The notes: generated by a model from the sequence alone, not told the origin. 34,905 nt of DNA from Haloplasmatales bacterium 4B (GCA_003586005.1 NSKI01000025.1:1-34905); one strand, 5' to 3'. Shown: positions 24,840 to 33,660, counted from the stretch's first letter. A program made the numbers and translations.

Positions 24840-24867
24840 AAAAAGGCCCTTATAATAAGGTCTTTTT
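24840..24867. terminator. hairpin with T-runs at the edge of the IS remnant
   Basis: Arms AAAAAGGCCCTTAT / ATAAGGTCTTTTT, with one mismatch and one G-T pair. It may terminate transcription from either side. Confidence 0.5.
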
Positions 24868-25006
24868 AATTATATTTAGAGTAATATGAACTTATGAGAG
24901 TAACATTGGAACGAGTATAATACACTACATTTTACTTTGTATTATTGTTATTGTATTGATAGTGATATAATATAACTTAGAATATATTTATATTGGAGGT
25001 AATTAC

Positions 25007-25796
25007 ATGAAAATTGGATCTAATACTTATAAATTAGTTTTACTTGATACAAACGCTTTAAGAGAAATAGTAACTAATACAAAACTATCTGCTAAAGGAT
25101 TCCTACAGAATTTTTTTTCTGGCGAAAAGTTATATGCACCATGCTTTTCTATTTATAATGTAACCGAACTTATACCCTATAAGAATATATATAAACAATT
25201 TTTAGATTTTTTCAGTACAATACCATGTCTCATGATCTTTCCTGCAAAATCAGTTATTCAAGAGGAATATTGCAATTATATAAAGGGATCACAACTTGAA
25301 ATTACAAACAAGATCGCTAATGCCTTTACTCCGCTTATTGATAATAATAGTTACAACTGTAAAAAATTTTTTTATAACTTAGAATCAAATATAAAACTTA
25401 TGGAAACAATTAATTCTGAAATTTCAGGGTTGAAAGATACTGCCAAAGCTTGGGAAAAACAAAGGTATAATACAAAACAACTCTTGGAAAATTTACAGTT
25501 TCCTACGAACATGATTTATGAAAAATTTTATACAACACAGGAAAAAGAAACTAATTATTAAAGACCTAATGAATTGGGGTATTGTACCTAATCAGGATGT
25601 TAACATATCAAAATTGCCTGCATTAAGAATTATGGAATACTCCCAATTTAATCGTGTCTATCTGACAAAAAAGAATATAAAGCCAAACGATGTAATGGAT
25701 ATTACAATAAGTAGCATTATACCCTATATGGATGCTGTTATTACAGAAAATTTTCTAGCTAATATTTATAAAAAAGCTAAAAGGTTTATTCCTTAA
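25007..25796 (+). pseudogene. PIN-like domain protein split by a +1 frameshift
   Basis: Two overlapping frames form one protein of about 260 residues. The first (25007-25561) begins after GGAGG with 'YKLVLLDTNALREI', the first acidic site of a PIN-type nuclease (Asp14). The second (from about 25545 to 25796) carries the C-terminal part: 'NDVMDITISSIIPYMDAVIT', with the second acidic cluster (D..., YMD) and 'ENFLANIYKKAKR'. The frames cross in the A-rich stretch around 25535-25555, where one extra base would explain the break. An extended -10 box (TGATATAAT, 24963-24971) and a good ribosome binding site are present upstream. It may be a recent pseudogene, a sequencing error or a programmed +1 shift. 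No antitoxin gene is adjacent. Confidence 0.65.
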
Positions 25797-26222
25797 CTAA
25801 ATAAATTAGAAATATACACATTAAAAGATATTAGACAGTGCTAATAATTTCTGTTAAGTTTATCTAAAGGGGGGCGTTTTTACTAAAGCCGTATACATAT
25901 ACGCATAATAGTATATTAATACGCAAAACTGTAATTATTGTAAATTATTCACCATCAAAATCCCATCACCTGGTCTTAATTTAGAGATACTGGGGTTAGT
26001 TATTCTTGTAATAGTATAAAACTATTTATTATTTTGTATTTTATTCCTATCAAATTTAAATAGTTAACTCCTTCATTGTAATATAAAAATTTATCTGTTT
26101 GAGAATCAATTAAATAATTAATTAATTAATCCCGATTCATCAATATCAATTTTCCCAATATAATATTTATCGATATACTCAATAAAAGTTTTTAATTTTT
26201 CAAATTCATTTATCATTTTTTT
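25797..26222. other. gene-free stretch with repeat copy C
   Basis: No gene is supported. It holds repeat copy C; the remainder is AT-rich. A minus-strand frame near 26150-26220 lies just beyond the ABC-gene stop and shows no recognisable motif. Confidence 0.4.
25891..25928 (-). repeat. dispersed GCGTAAA repeat, copy C
   Basis: Inverted relative to copies A and B. GTATACATATACGCATAA (25891-25908) matches the reverse complement of copy A except at two or three positions. A second unit, ACGCAAAA, begins 20 bases further on (25921). Confidence 0.5.
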
Positions 26223-27245
26223 CTAAATTAAAAAACTTTTTGTAAAAAATTTACTTAATAATTTATCATGCGTAATAATAAATATAATTGAATTTTTATA
26301 TCGGTCAATAATTTCATACATTATTTCTTCAGCAGTGTCATTGTCAATTGAATTTGTAATCTCATCTAAAATGATTACATCGTTATTTTCAAGAAACAAT
26401 CGCGCAATCGCAATTTTTTGTTTATCTCCACCAGAAAGATTTGCACCAGATTCTAGTATTTGGCTATCTAATTTGAAGTTTCCATTAAAAAATTTTTTGA
26501 AAAAATGAATATTGCTTGAGTACTTCCAAATCATCTAAAGAATATGATTTTCCTAAAGTAATATTTTCAAATACACTCATTGATATAATTAGAATATTCT
26601 GAGAATAGTAAGATATCTTACTACGGACTTCATCATTAGAATATTTCCTAATGTCGATATTATTTATTGTCACAGTATCAATTTCTCTAAATTTCAATAA
26701 ATATTTTACTAATGTTGATTTCCCACTTCCTGAAGGACCAATAATACCTACAACATCACCTTTTTTAGCCTCTAAATTAATATCGGTTAATAGTATAGTA
26801 TCACCAATTTTAACTTCTGGAATTTCTAATTTGACATTGGAAATAGTTTTAATTTTTTCTCCATGGTTTACTTCAAGGTTATTTTCTATTTCATTTTTTC
26901 TAAAGTCAAGGACACCTTTTAAATCTCTTAGATTCAGGTTTACTCCCACTAAATTATTAATAGAAGAAAAATAAATATTGAGCAACAATATGATAAGAAC
27001 TACATCAGATATCATTAACTGATTTTTTATTAATAAATAACCAGTTATTACAATCAAAATATTATTAATTAAATTATTTATGATTTTAAAAGTTTCACTA
27101 ACAAAACCTGCTAATTTATTTACCCTGTAAATCTCCTCTTGAATATTTTTAAAGTATTCCTTCCTATTTATTCATTCCATAAAAACTCTAACTACTTTTA
27201 TTTGTGATAGAGTCGTGACAAATTGGATTTTGTCAACTTCAGATA
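26223..27245 (-). pseudogene. ABC exporter (membrane-ATPase half transporter), truncated and frameshifted
   Basis: The minus strand carries the C-terminal part of a fused permease-ATPase. Membrane-domain residues are seen from about 27245 ('FVTTLSQIKVVRVFME', then an in-frame TGA). The last helix and linker follow, then Walker A 'GPSGSGKSTLVKYLL' and the Q-loop 'ISYYSQNI'. The frame breaks at a homopolymer near 26490-26510. The next frame supplies the signature 'SGGDKQKIAIARLF', Walker B 'DVIILDEITNSID' and the H-loop 'IFIITHDK'. The first several hundred residues (the rest of the membrane domain and any N-terminal peptidase domain) are gone. The family resembles bacteriocin/peptide exporters. 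At least three lesions make it a clear pseudogene. Confidence 0.8.
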
Positions 27246-27266
27246 TTTCTTATTTTATTAACAGCA

Positions 27267-27857
27267 CTACTTTAACTGTTTCCTCATGACGAGCCCTTGT
27301 TCTGTTTCTAAAGACACATTAAATCCACTTTTTTTGTACATATCTAAATATCCGCCAAAATCTGATGATTGATAACTAGATTCTTTGTACGGGTATGCCT
27401 CCACATAGTCAAATCCATCCCGAGTTGCATCCTCACATACACGATCCAATAGAAGCGTGGCAATGCCTTTTCTTTTCATCTCCGGAGCAATTACGAAACA
27501 AAATATAGATTTAACCTTTATGCCCGAGTTAGCTCTCTCTAAAGGTACATAATCCATAAATCTCCGCCAACTAGCACATTTCAAACAATTTAATTTAGTA
27601 TTAGCATTGCACCATCCAACGACCGTATTACCACTATAAGCAAGATAACCTTGAATATTATTACCTTCAACATATTGAAAGGCACATTTTCTTCTTTTCT
27701 CTACTGATGAAAAATCTTTGCCCTCATAATCATCATTACACCAACACACACAATAACATTTATGCTCATCAACATTTTTATCGTGTGGCGTAGTGTCAAA
27801 AAAATGCACATAATCTTCTGCAAGGTCTGGTATCAACTTGCGTATCTCTATATCCAT
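27267..27857 (-). CDS. GNAT family N-acetyltransferase
   Basis: A 196-residue soluble enzyme. The acetyl-CoA site is visible as 'IFCFVIAPEMKRKGIATLLL' (about 118-137), with the R/Q-x-x-G-x-A pyrophosphate loop (KRKGIA). The strand before it and 'DGFDYVEAYP' after it complete the GNAT core. The N-terminal half is Cys-rich ('CYCVCWCNDDYEG', 'KLNCLKCASWRRFM'), a feature of a GNAT subgroup from Bacillota and possibly a structural or metal site. The substrate is unknown. GGAGG about ten bases upstream supports the ATG. It is a monocistronic-looking gene between the ABC pseudogene and rlmD. Its base composition looks less AT-rich than its neighbours, a hint of transfer. Confidence 0.82.
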   Translation of the reverse strand: MDIEIRKLIPDLAEDYVHFFDTTPHDKNVDEHKCYCVCWCNDDYEGKDFSSVEKRRKCAFQYVEGNNIQGYLAYSGNTVVGWCNANTKLNCLKCASWRRFMDYVPLERANSGIKVKSIFCFVIAPEMKRKGIATLLLDRVCEDATRDGFDYVEAYPYKESSYQSSDFGGYLDMYKKSGFNVSLETEQGLVMRKQLK

Positions 27858-27979
27858 TCACTTACCTCCACTAATATAAATAATTTATAATTCATATTTA
27901 ATTTTATCGAACTGTTTAATCTCCCTATAAACGCAAATTCATTTTCCCATTAACCATTATGACTAATAAATTTATAACA

Positions 27980-29341
27980 CTATTTCCTTACTAGCAATAC
28001 GACACTCTCGACGTGTGCTGTTTGTGGAAACATATCAACTGGTTGTACTGATTTAATGTGATAAACTCTTCTTAATTCATTTAAATCCTTTGCGAGTGTT
28101 GAAGGATTACATGAAACATAAATAATTTTTTTGATTTTTACTTTTCTTAACACATTTAATAATTTTTCATCAATACCAGTTCTTGGTGGATCTAAGATTA
28201 AGACATCTGGTTTAAACCCATCTTGAATCCATCTAGGAATAATATTCTCAGCATGGCCTGATTCAAAATGTGTATTTTTTAACTGATTTAATGCCGCATT
28301 ATTTTTGGCATCATTTATCGCTTGTTCAGTAGTATCTACTCCATAAACAGATTCAACATCATTGGCTAAGTATATGCCAATTGTACCAGCACCACAATAT
28401 GCATCAATTATTTTATCAGTTTTCTTGAATTTTATAGTACTTTTAACAACATCATACAACACCTTTGTTTGCTCAGAATTTAATTGATAAAAAGAATGAG
28501 GGGATAAAATAAATTTTGCATCACCAATTTTAGCATCAATGGTTTTTTTACCAGCTATATGAATATATTCATTTCCATATATTTCATAAGTACTAGTGTC
28601 AGGATTTATATTAACATAAAAAGATTTTACTTCCTTAATCTTATCCATTAATTCTTTAGCTATTTTACTCATATTTGTTAAGTCTTTATCTTTTAAAACT
28701 AATACAACTTGACATTCTTTTGTATCTTGGATATATCGTACAGAAATATAACGTAATATTCCACTTTTTAAACGACGATTAAAAACCATAACATGATATT
28801 TCATTAATAATGTTTTAACATAATAAACCACATGATTTACTAACTCATCTTGAATAATACATTTATCAATATGTGTTAAACGATTACTATTAGCTTCATA
28901 TAAACCTGTCACAATTTTTTCACCATCAAAAGCTACTGGCATTTGGGCTTTATTACGATAATAATAAGGGTTATCCATTCCAATGTTATCTTTTATATCA
29001 ATTTTTAAATCCTCATAATTTGTCAAATATCTTTCAAACGCTTGGATAATAATATCTTTTTTCATTTTCAATTGTTCTTTGTACTCCAAATGTTGCATTT
29101 GGCAACCACCACATTTACCAAAATATGGGCAAGGTGCATCAACTCTGTTTTGTGAACGTTTCTTTATTTTAAGTGTTTTTCCTTCTAAATATTTATTATG
29201 TTCTTTCGTAATTTCACAAACAACTTCTTCTTCTGGTAATGCTCCATCAACAAATACTGCTTTACGTTTATAGTATCCGATTCCTTCCCCATTAATGCCT
29301 AATCGTTTTATAGTTAATAACGTCTGAAAATTATCTTTCAT
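27980..29341 (-). CDS. rlmD: 23S rRNA (uracil-5-)-methyltransferase RlmD/RlmCD type
   Basis: A 453-residue enzyme of the TrmA/RumA family that methylates a uracil C5 in 23S rRNA using S-adenosylmethionine. An N-terminal TRAM domain (about 8-62) is followed by the 4Fe-4S site (Cys71, Cys77, Cys80 in 'APCPYFGKCGGCQMQ', a fourth in 'HIDKCIIQ'). The SAM-binding fold shows 'IIDAYCGAGTIGIYLA' and 'VLILDPPRTGID'. The catalytic Cys is in 'YVSCNPSTLAKDL' and the C-terminal Glu motif in 'HVESVVLL'. The ATG at 29341 has GAGGTG upstream; an in-frame GTG three codons earlier lies in that site. It follows the glycosyltransferase gene by 12 bases, so they are probably cotranscribed. Whether it modifies U1939, U747 or both cannot be told by eye. 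Confidence 0.92.
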   Translation of the reverse strand: MKDNFQTLLTIKRLGINGEGIGYYKRKAVFVDGALPEEEVVCEITKEHNKYLEGKTLKIKKRSQNRVDAPCPYFGKCGGCQMQHLEYKEQLKMKKDIIIQAFERYLTNYEDLKIDIKDNIGMDNPYYYRNKAQMPVAFDGEKIVTGLYEANSNRLTHIDKCIIQDELVNHVVYYVKTLLMKYHVMVFNRRLKSGILRYISVRYIQDTKECQVVLVLKDKDLTNMSKIAKELMDKIKEVKSFYVNINPDTSTYEIYGNEYIHIAGKKTIDAKIGDAKFILSPHSFYQLNSEQTKVLYDVVKSTIKFKKTDKIIDAYCGAGTIGIYLANDVESVYGVDTTEQAINDAKNNAALNQLKNTHFESGHAENIIPRWIQDGFKPDVLILDPPRTGIDEKLLNVLRKVKIKKIIYVSCNPSTLAKDLNELRRVYHIKSVQPVDMFPQTAHVESVVLLVRK

Positions 29342-29353
29342 GTTCTTCACCTC

Positions 29354-30517
29354 TTAATATTGTCTTTTAATTTTAATAATTTCACAATAACGTGTAAATA
29401 CTTCATCAATTATTTTTTCATAATTGACTACAAGGGTTTGTTGAGCGTTTATTCCCACTTGTTCTTTATTTTGATCATTTAATGCAGCTATGATTCTTTG
29501 TGCATATGATAAACTATTATTTTCTGATAGATAACCATTATAATTATCTTTTATTAACTCTGATGCACTTGTATCTTTTAATACTAATGAAGGACACCGC
29601 AGACTTGCCGCTTCCTTAACGACAATACCAGAAGTATCATAGGTTGATGGGAGCAAAAATAAATTTGCACGTAAATAATATTTTTTTAATTGTTCCCTAT
29701 CAAGTACTTGTCCAACAAACACAACATATTTTTGTAAATTATTATCTTCTACTAGTTTAATCATATCTTCTCGAGCATATCCATCTCCAACAAAAAACAT
29801 CTTAAATTGTTGCTTTAATTTGCAAAGATTTACTAGAGACTCTATAATTAATTTTATATTTTTAGGCCAGATATGTTTTCCAACAAATAAAAGCACATGC
29901 ATATTTCCGTCAATTCCATATAGATGATTTATATAATCAATATCATTAGTTGTATCCTTATCCCAAATAAAATCTGTCCCATTTCCAATAACATCTACTT
30001 TACCTTTATAACCATATTCTCTTAATGTATCTATAGTTTTATAATTTACTGTATATACCTTATCTACTTGATTATAAAAATTAATGATTTTCTTCAAAAA
30101 ATGTTTAGCGATTATATCTGACTTAAAAAATCCCTTTAAATCAATATAATATTTATTATTAAAACTAGCAACAATAGGTATATTTCTTTCTTTTGCTAAT
30201 TTTAACGCTATTTTCCCAGAACTAAATGGCGAATGAGCATGAACTATATCAAAATATTGATTTTTTAATAATTCTTTTAAATTTCTATCAAATTTAGGTA
30301 ATCCTAGTCGGTAGGGTGGTCTTTTAGGCATAGAAACTGATTTGTACCTTATAACATCAAAACTTTCATGGTCTTCAAACTCAGGGACTTTGGGCGTTAC
30401 AACAAGCGTTTTCCCATATTTTTTATTTAACCAATAAGCATAATTTTTAACTGTTATAGATGTACCATCTAAAATTGGCAAATAAGATTCATTGAATTGT
30501 CCAGTGCTCACTTTCAT
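29354..30517 (-). CDS. GT4 family glycosyltransferase (possibly glycolipid-forming)
   Basis: A 387-residue GT-B fold enzyme. The N-terminal acceptor domain opens with 'STGQFNESYLPILDGTSITV', like bacterial 1,2-diacylglycerol glucosyltransferases, and contains 'FDIVHAHSPFSSGKIALKLA'. The donor domain has 'LLFVGKHIWPKNIKLIIES' and 'FFVGDGYAREDM'. The GT4 E-x7-E type site is 'VVKEAASLRCPSLVLKDTSA'. It would act on the inner membrane face. A role in glucosyl-diacylglycerol or another glycolipid is plausible from the N-terminus, not proven. GAGGGG lies six bases before the ATG. It is the first gene of a pair with rlmD. Confidence 0.8.
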   Translation of the reverse strand: MKVSTGQFNESYLPILDGTSITVKNYAYWLNKKYGKTLVVTPKVPEFEDHESFDVIRYKSVSMPKRPPYRLGLPKFDRNLKELLKNQYFDIVHAHSPFSSGKIALKLAKERNIPIVASFNNKYYIDLKGFFKSDIIAKHFLKKIINFYNQVDKVYTVNYKTIDTLREYGYKGKVDVIGNGTDFIWDKDTTNDIDYINHLYGIDGNMHVLLFVGKHIWPKNIKLIIESLVNLCKLKQQFKMFFVGDGYAREDMIKLVEDNNLQKYVVFVGQVLDREQLKKYYLRANLFLLPSTYDTSGIVVKEAASLRCPSLVLKDTSASELIKDNYNGYLSENNSLSYAQRIIAALNDQNKEQVGINAQQTLVVNYEKIIDEVFTRYCEIIKIKRQY

Positions 30518-30560
30518 AAATATCCCCTCGACATAATATAAATTGATTTATCAGATTAAA

Positions 30561-30594
30561 AGGAGCTGATTTAGCTCCTAGAAACTTAAGTATA
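30561..30594 (-). promoter_or_regulatory. putative promoter with leader hairpin before the glycosyltransferase gene
   Basis: Minus strand: a TATACT -10 box (30589-30594) without a good -35, then about ten bases later a hairpin AGGAGCT / AGCTCCT (30561-30579) followed by TTTT. The hairpin would sit at the transcript 5' end and may act as a leader terminator or stabiliser. Positions 30595-30736 show nothing else. Confidence 0.4.
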
Positions 30595-30736
30595 GCGCGT
30601 CTAATCATTACAGATTCTAACTAAACCATAATACGGTTTTAAAATATATTTATTCTTTCTCACATGTACACTTTATTATACTACAATATCTTTATTAATT
30701 AAATATATATTAACAATTTTTACTATATTTTTAATT

Positions 30737-30764
30737 TAAAAGGTAAAGGAACACTCCTTTACCT
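30737..30764 (-). terminator. terminator of the yihY-pdaA operon
   Basis: Stem AGGTAAAGGA / TCCTTTACCT followed on the minus strand by TTTTAAATT. It overlaps the pdaA stop codon. Confidence 0.75.
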
Positions 30765-31577
30765 CAAGTTTTTAAGACCATTAACAAATAATGGTTCAGA
30801 CATAAATAGGGTTGTAATAGGAACAAACTCATAGCCTTTTATTCTCAAGTCTATGATAATTTTCTCTAATGCAAGAGCATTGTCTTTTGATACGGGATGC
30901 ATTAATATAATTGCTCCTGGATGAATCTTTTTCATTACTTCATTGTATGCGTATTCCCAACCTCGTTGTTTGTCTATTACCCAATCTTTATATGCTAATG
31001 ACCAAAATATGTTATAATAACCTAATTCGTCAGCTATTTTAAGTGAACGCTCACTAAATCTACCTGATGGTGGCCTCATAATTTTCATTAACTTTTTACC
31101 TGTTAATTCAGTATAGCGATCCTCAAATTTCTTTAATTCAAATGCATAATTTTCTTTATTTAATTTTGTTAGATCCTTATGTGAATAAGTATGATTCCCT
31201 ATAAAATGTCCCTCATTTACCATTCGTTTTACAAGTTCTTCCTCATTATTCAAATAATCACCCACAAGAAAAAATGTCGCATTTACATTGTTTTTCTTCA
31301 AGACATCAAGTATTTGTGAAGTGTATCCATTTTCGTAGCCTGCATCGAAAGTTAAATATACTCGCTTAGAAGTTGTATCATCAATGTAATATGCATTATG
31401 TCTTGAGAGAATTTGTTCATATAATTTTCCGAATTCAGGTCTATTTCCATTTTTTCCTGGTTTCATTCCCCATCCATAACTTCTAGTATCGCTATCTGCT
31501 TGAACATTAACACTAAGTAATAAACATATCATTAGAAATAACATAAATACACCGATTTTTTTAAATTTTATTTTCAT
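30759..31577 (-). CDS. pdaA: PdaA-type polysaccharide deacetylase (spore cortex delta-lactam synthesis)
   Basis: A 272-residue exported protein with an N-terminal signal or anchor (about 8-25, VQA before 'DSDT') and a NodB deacetylase domain. Motif 1 is 'VYLTFDAGYENGYTSQIL', where the GYENG is typical of PdaA; motif 2 is 'GNHTYSH'; motif 3 is 'MRPPSGRFSE'; and the later motif is 'PGAIILMHPVSKDNA'. PdaA removes the acetyl group from muramic acid in peptidoglycan, a step in making the muramic delta-lactam that marks spore cortex for germination. The ATG at 31577 overlaps the last base of the upstream stop (TAATG), with GGGAG nine bases before it, so translation is coupled to the YihY gene. An ATG six bases upstream is too close to the ribosome binding site. 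This is the best single-gene evidence for sporulation here. Confidence 0.85.
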   Translation of the reverse strand: MKIKFKKIGVFMLFLMICLLLSVNVQADSDTRSYGWGMKPGKNGNRPEFGKLYEQILSRHNAYYIDDTTSKRVYLTFDAGYENGYTSQILDVLKKNNVNATFFLVGDYLNNEEELVKRMVNEGHFIGNHTYSHKDLTKLNKENYAFELKKFEDRYTELTGKKLMKIMRPPSGRFSERSLKIADELGYYNIFWSLAYKDWVIDKQRGWEYAYNEVMKKIHPGAIILMHPVSKDNALALEKIIIDLRIKGYEFVPITTLFMSEPLFVNGLKNLR

Positions 31578-32479
31578 TAACATTCACTCCCTTCGGTGTA
31601 TTCATTAATAGTATTTATATTATATAATTTTTCATAAGTGGAAATTTTAACCCTATTAATCGAAATTCCAATTATTAACACATAACTAATAAAATAAATC
31701 CAAACCACAAAAACAATTATTGAAGTAAATGTTTTATAAACTGTCTGATAGTTGGCAAAATTATCAACATATACTTTAAATCCATATGATACAATAATCC
31801 ACCCAAAAGAAACAAACAGCGCTCCTTGATAAACATCTTTTATACGTTGCTTTATATCAGGAATTGAATACATCATGAATATAACTATTGAACTTATACT
31901 AGCTATTCCAATTATAATGTTAAAAAAAGTAAATAAACTACCAACCACAATTAACTTGTATTTAAGATATTGATGTATATAATTACTAAATACTGTTAAT
32001 AAAGTTAAAATCAATATCAAAATTATTAAAAGAAATGTATTTATAAAACTAATAAGTCTAAATTTAATATAATGGGGTCTTGCTTTCACATTATAAATTA
32101 TTAAATAACTATTATAAAATGAAAGATAAATTTTTGAAGCCAAATATAATAATGTAAAGTTTGATAAAGTCATTATACTAATATGCCCTGGGTTGTGATC
32201 AATTAATCTTACTAATATTGTGTAAACATGTGTAGGTAAGATTTCATAAAGGGTAATTAAAAAATCATTATCGTTGTTAACTATTAAAAAAACAACTTCA
32301 AATATCAATGTCACTATCGGTATAAAGGCTAACAAAATAAAAAAAGCTATATAAGGAGCAAGTGAACTTACATCTTTTCGTCTTAGAATCCCTAACAGCC
32401 TTTTTATATAGCCTGTTAATCGAGAATGTCTTTGCATAAATCTATTTATGAATTTATTTTTTTTAATTAACTTCAACAT
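31577..32479 (-). CDS. YihY/BrkB-type integral membrane protein
   Basis: A 300-residue protein with six predicted membrane segments. It shows the family pattern: a basic N-terminus, 'DVSSLAPYIAFFILLAFIPI' at the first helix (about 35-54) and 'QGALFVSFGWIIVSYGFKVY' with 'IIVFVVWIYFISYVLIIG' near the end. YihY/BrkB proteins were once annotated as ribonuclease BN; their real activity is uncertain (transport of an unidentified solute is assumed). I chose the ATG at 32479 because AGGTGA precedes it by five bases; an in-frame GTG three codons upstream overlaps that site. It is cotranscribed and translationally coupled with pdaA. Confidence 0.8.
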   Translation of the reverse strand: MLKLIKKNKFINRFMQRHSRLTGYIKRLLGILRRKDVSSLAPYIAFFILLAFIPIVTLIFEVVFLIVNNDNDFLITLYEILPTHVYTILVRLIDHNPGHISIMTLSNFTLLYLASKIYLSFYNSYLIIYNVKARPHYIKFRLISFINTFLLIILILILTLLTVFSNYIHQYLKYKLIVVGSLFTFFNIIIGIASISSIVIFMMYSIPDIKQRIKDVYQGALFVSFGWIIVSYGFKVYVDNFANYQTVYKTFTSIIVFVVWIYFISYVLIIGISINRVKISTYEKLYNINTINEYTEGSEC

Positions 32480-32571
32480 AATATTCACCTATTAATATTC
32501 TTAATATTATTCTTGAATTAATACTCATAACTTACTGCATTATTGTAAAAATATAAATAGGAGGTTTTTAA

Positions 32572-32850
32572 ATGGAATTAGAAAGCGTTAAAATAATTGA
32601 AAATTTTGGTAAATGGAAACAAACACTTCACAAAGCAATTCATATTTCTGAAGCAATAGGAGTTAAAGAAGATAAAGTTGTTGATATCGCAAAAAAAGTA
32701 GGAGACTTTTTATCTAACAATGTTGAAACAGAAAACCCTCAACAACAACTTTTAAAAGATTTATGGGATGTAGGTACTGATTCAGAAAAACATTCTTTAG
32801 CACATATGCTTGTTAAAATGGTTGAACAAGAACATCATAGTATTCATTAA
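32572..32850 (+). CDS. DUF3243 domain-containing protein (YmfJ-like)
   Basis: A 92-residue, helical, acidic cytoplasmic protein. It lines up with the B. subtilis YmfJ type: 'ENFGKWKQTLHKAIHISEAI', 'VVDIAKKVGDFLSNNVE', 'ENPQQQLLKDLWDVGTDSEK', 'AHMLVKMVEQ'. The family function is unknown. AGGAGG lies nine bases before the ATG and a terminator follows at once, so it is a single-gene unit. Confidence 0.85.
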   Translation: MELESVKIIENFGKWKQTLHKAIHISEAIGVKEDKVVDIAKKVGDFLSNNVETENPQQQLLKDLWDVGTDSEKHSLAHMLVKMVEQEHHSIH

Positions 32851-32852
32851 AA

Positions 32853-32883
32853 AAATTGGGTTACTTAGTAACCCGATTTTTCA
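32853..32883 (+). terminator. terminator of the DUF3243 gene
   Basis: Stem GGGTTAC / GTAACCC with a three-base loop, flanked by an A-run and GATTTTT. Confidence 0.85.
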
Positions 32884-33194
32884 TTGATAAGTATAATTGT
32901 TATGCTATTTGTCTATTAGATTCATCAATATCTTTTGCTTTTTTAGTAATTCCCTCAATTACTACTACCTGATCTGGATCATCTCAACATTATAAAGCTT
33001 TCCATACTAGTTATCGTATTTGAACTAGTGATATAACTTTCAGCAAAGAAAAGTTTGTTGAAAGGTATTTTTCAATAACTTAATAAAAATTTTCAGGGAA
33101 ATAGTCGAAATATTTTAAAAAAAACAGAAATCAAGAAATTACAACGTAATAATTTATGAAGAGGTAAAAATCAAATAAATTGGAGGAGATTATA
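32884..33194. other. upstream region of ssb with a short gene remnant
   Basis: On the minus strand near 32903-32985 about 28 codons read 'DPDQVVVIEGITKKAKDIDE' and then stop; the family is not recognised and there is no start site. The rest is AT-rich leader of the ssb gene without a clear promoter. Confidence 0.35.
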
Positions 33195-33560
33195 ATGCTG
33201 AATCAAGTGATCCTTGTAGGTAGATTAGTGAAGGACCCTGAAGTAAAGATTACAAGCGATGGAAAAAAAGTATCTAATATCACATTAGCTGTTAGCAGAT
33301 GTTTTAAAAATAGTAATACGGGCAAATATGACACAGATTTTATTTACTGTACACTATGGGAAGGAATAGCAACTGCTACAGCAAATCATTGTAAAAAAGG
33401 TAGTATTATTGGCTTAAAAGGAAGACTAATATCAAAATCGGTAGAATTTGAAAACAACAAAAGAATTAGTTACCCTGACCTAATAGCTGAAAAAGTAACT
33501 TTCATTAGTAATGGTAAAGATTCTGTTAAATTGCCTGAAGAGACTGAATTAAAGCTCTAG
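33195..33560 (+). CDS. ssb: short single-stranded DNA-binding protein (SsbB-like)
   Basis: A 121-residue OB-fold protein: 'MLNQVILVGRLVKDPEVKIT', 'KVSNITLAVSRCFKN', 'DFIYCTLWEGIATATANHCK', 'KGSIIGLKGRLISK'. It binds and protects single-stranded DNA. It lacks the long disordered linker and the acidic D-D-x-I-P-F tip that recruits repair and replication partners, so it resembles the short paralogues (SsbB/YwpH of Bacillus, linked to competence) rather than the essential SSB. The start is the ATG at 33195 with GGAGGAG six bases upstream; the in-frame TTG at 33180 is too far upstream. Confidence 0.88.
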   Translation: MLNQVILVGRLVKDPEVKITSDGKKVSNITLAVSRCFKNSNTGKYDTDFIYCTLWEGIATATANHCKKGSIIGLKGRLISKSVEFENNKRISYPDLIAEKVTFISNGKDSVKLPEETELKL

Positions 33561-33565
33561 AGTAG

Positions 33566-33599
33566 AAAAAGCTGAACGATATTTTCATTCAGCTTTTTT
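33566..33599. terminator. bidirectional terminator between ssb and the tRNA operon
   Basis: Stem AAAAAGCTGAA / TTCAGCTTTTT with T-runs on both strands. It can end ssb (plus) and the tRNA transcript (minus). Confidence 0.85.
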
Positions 33600-33660
33600 A
33601 AATTACATTTTGTATTACTCAATAAAAAAAGATTCAATATATAGAATCTTAAAGATAAAA

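Noticed and set aside
25007-25796. Type II toxin-antitoxin pair with a PIN toxin
   Set aside because: The protein is too long, is frameshifted, and no small antitoxin gene lies on either side.
16523-25928. CRISPR array
   Set aside because: The repeats are only three, far apart, in mixed orientation and without regular spacers.
23186-27245. Active bacteriocin cluster (C39-like peptidase plus ABC exporter)
   Set aside because: The peptidase is a secreted stand-alone protein, the exporter is a pseudogene on the opposite strand 2 kb away, and no precursor peptide or immunity gene is seen.
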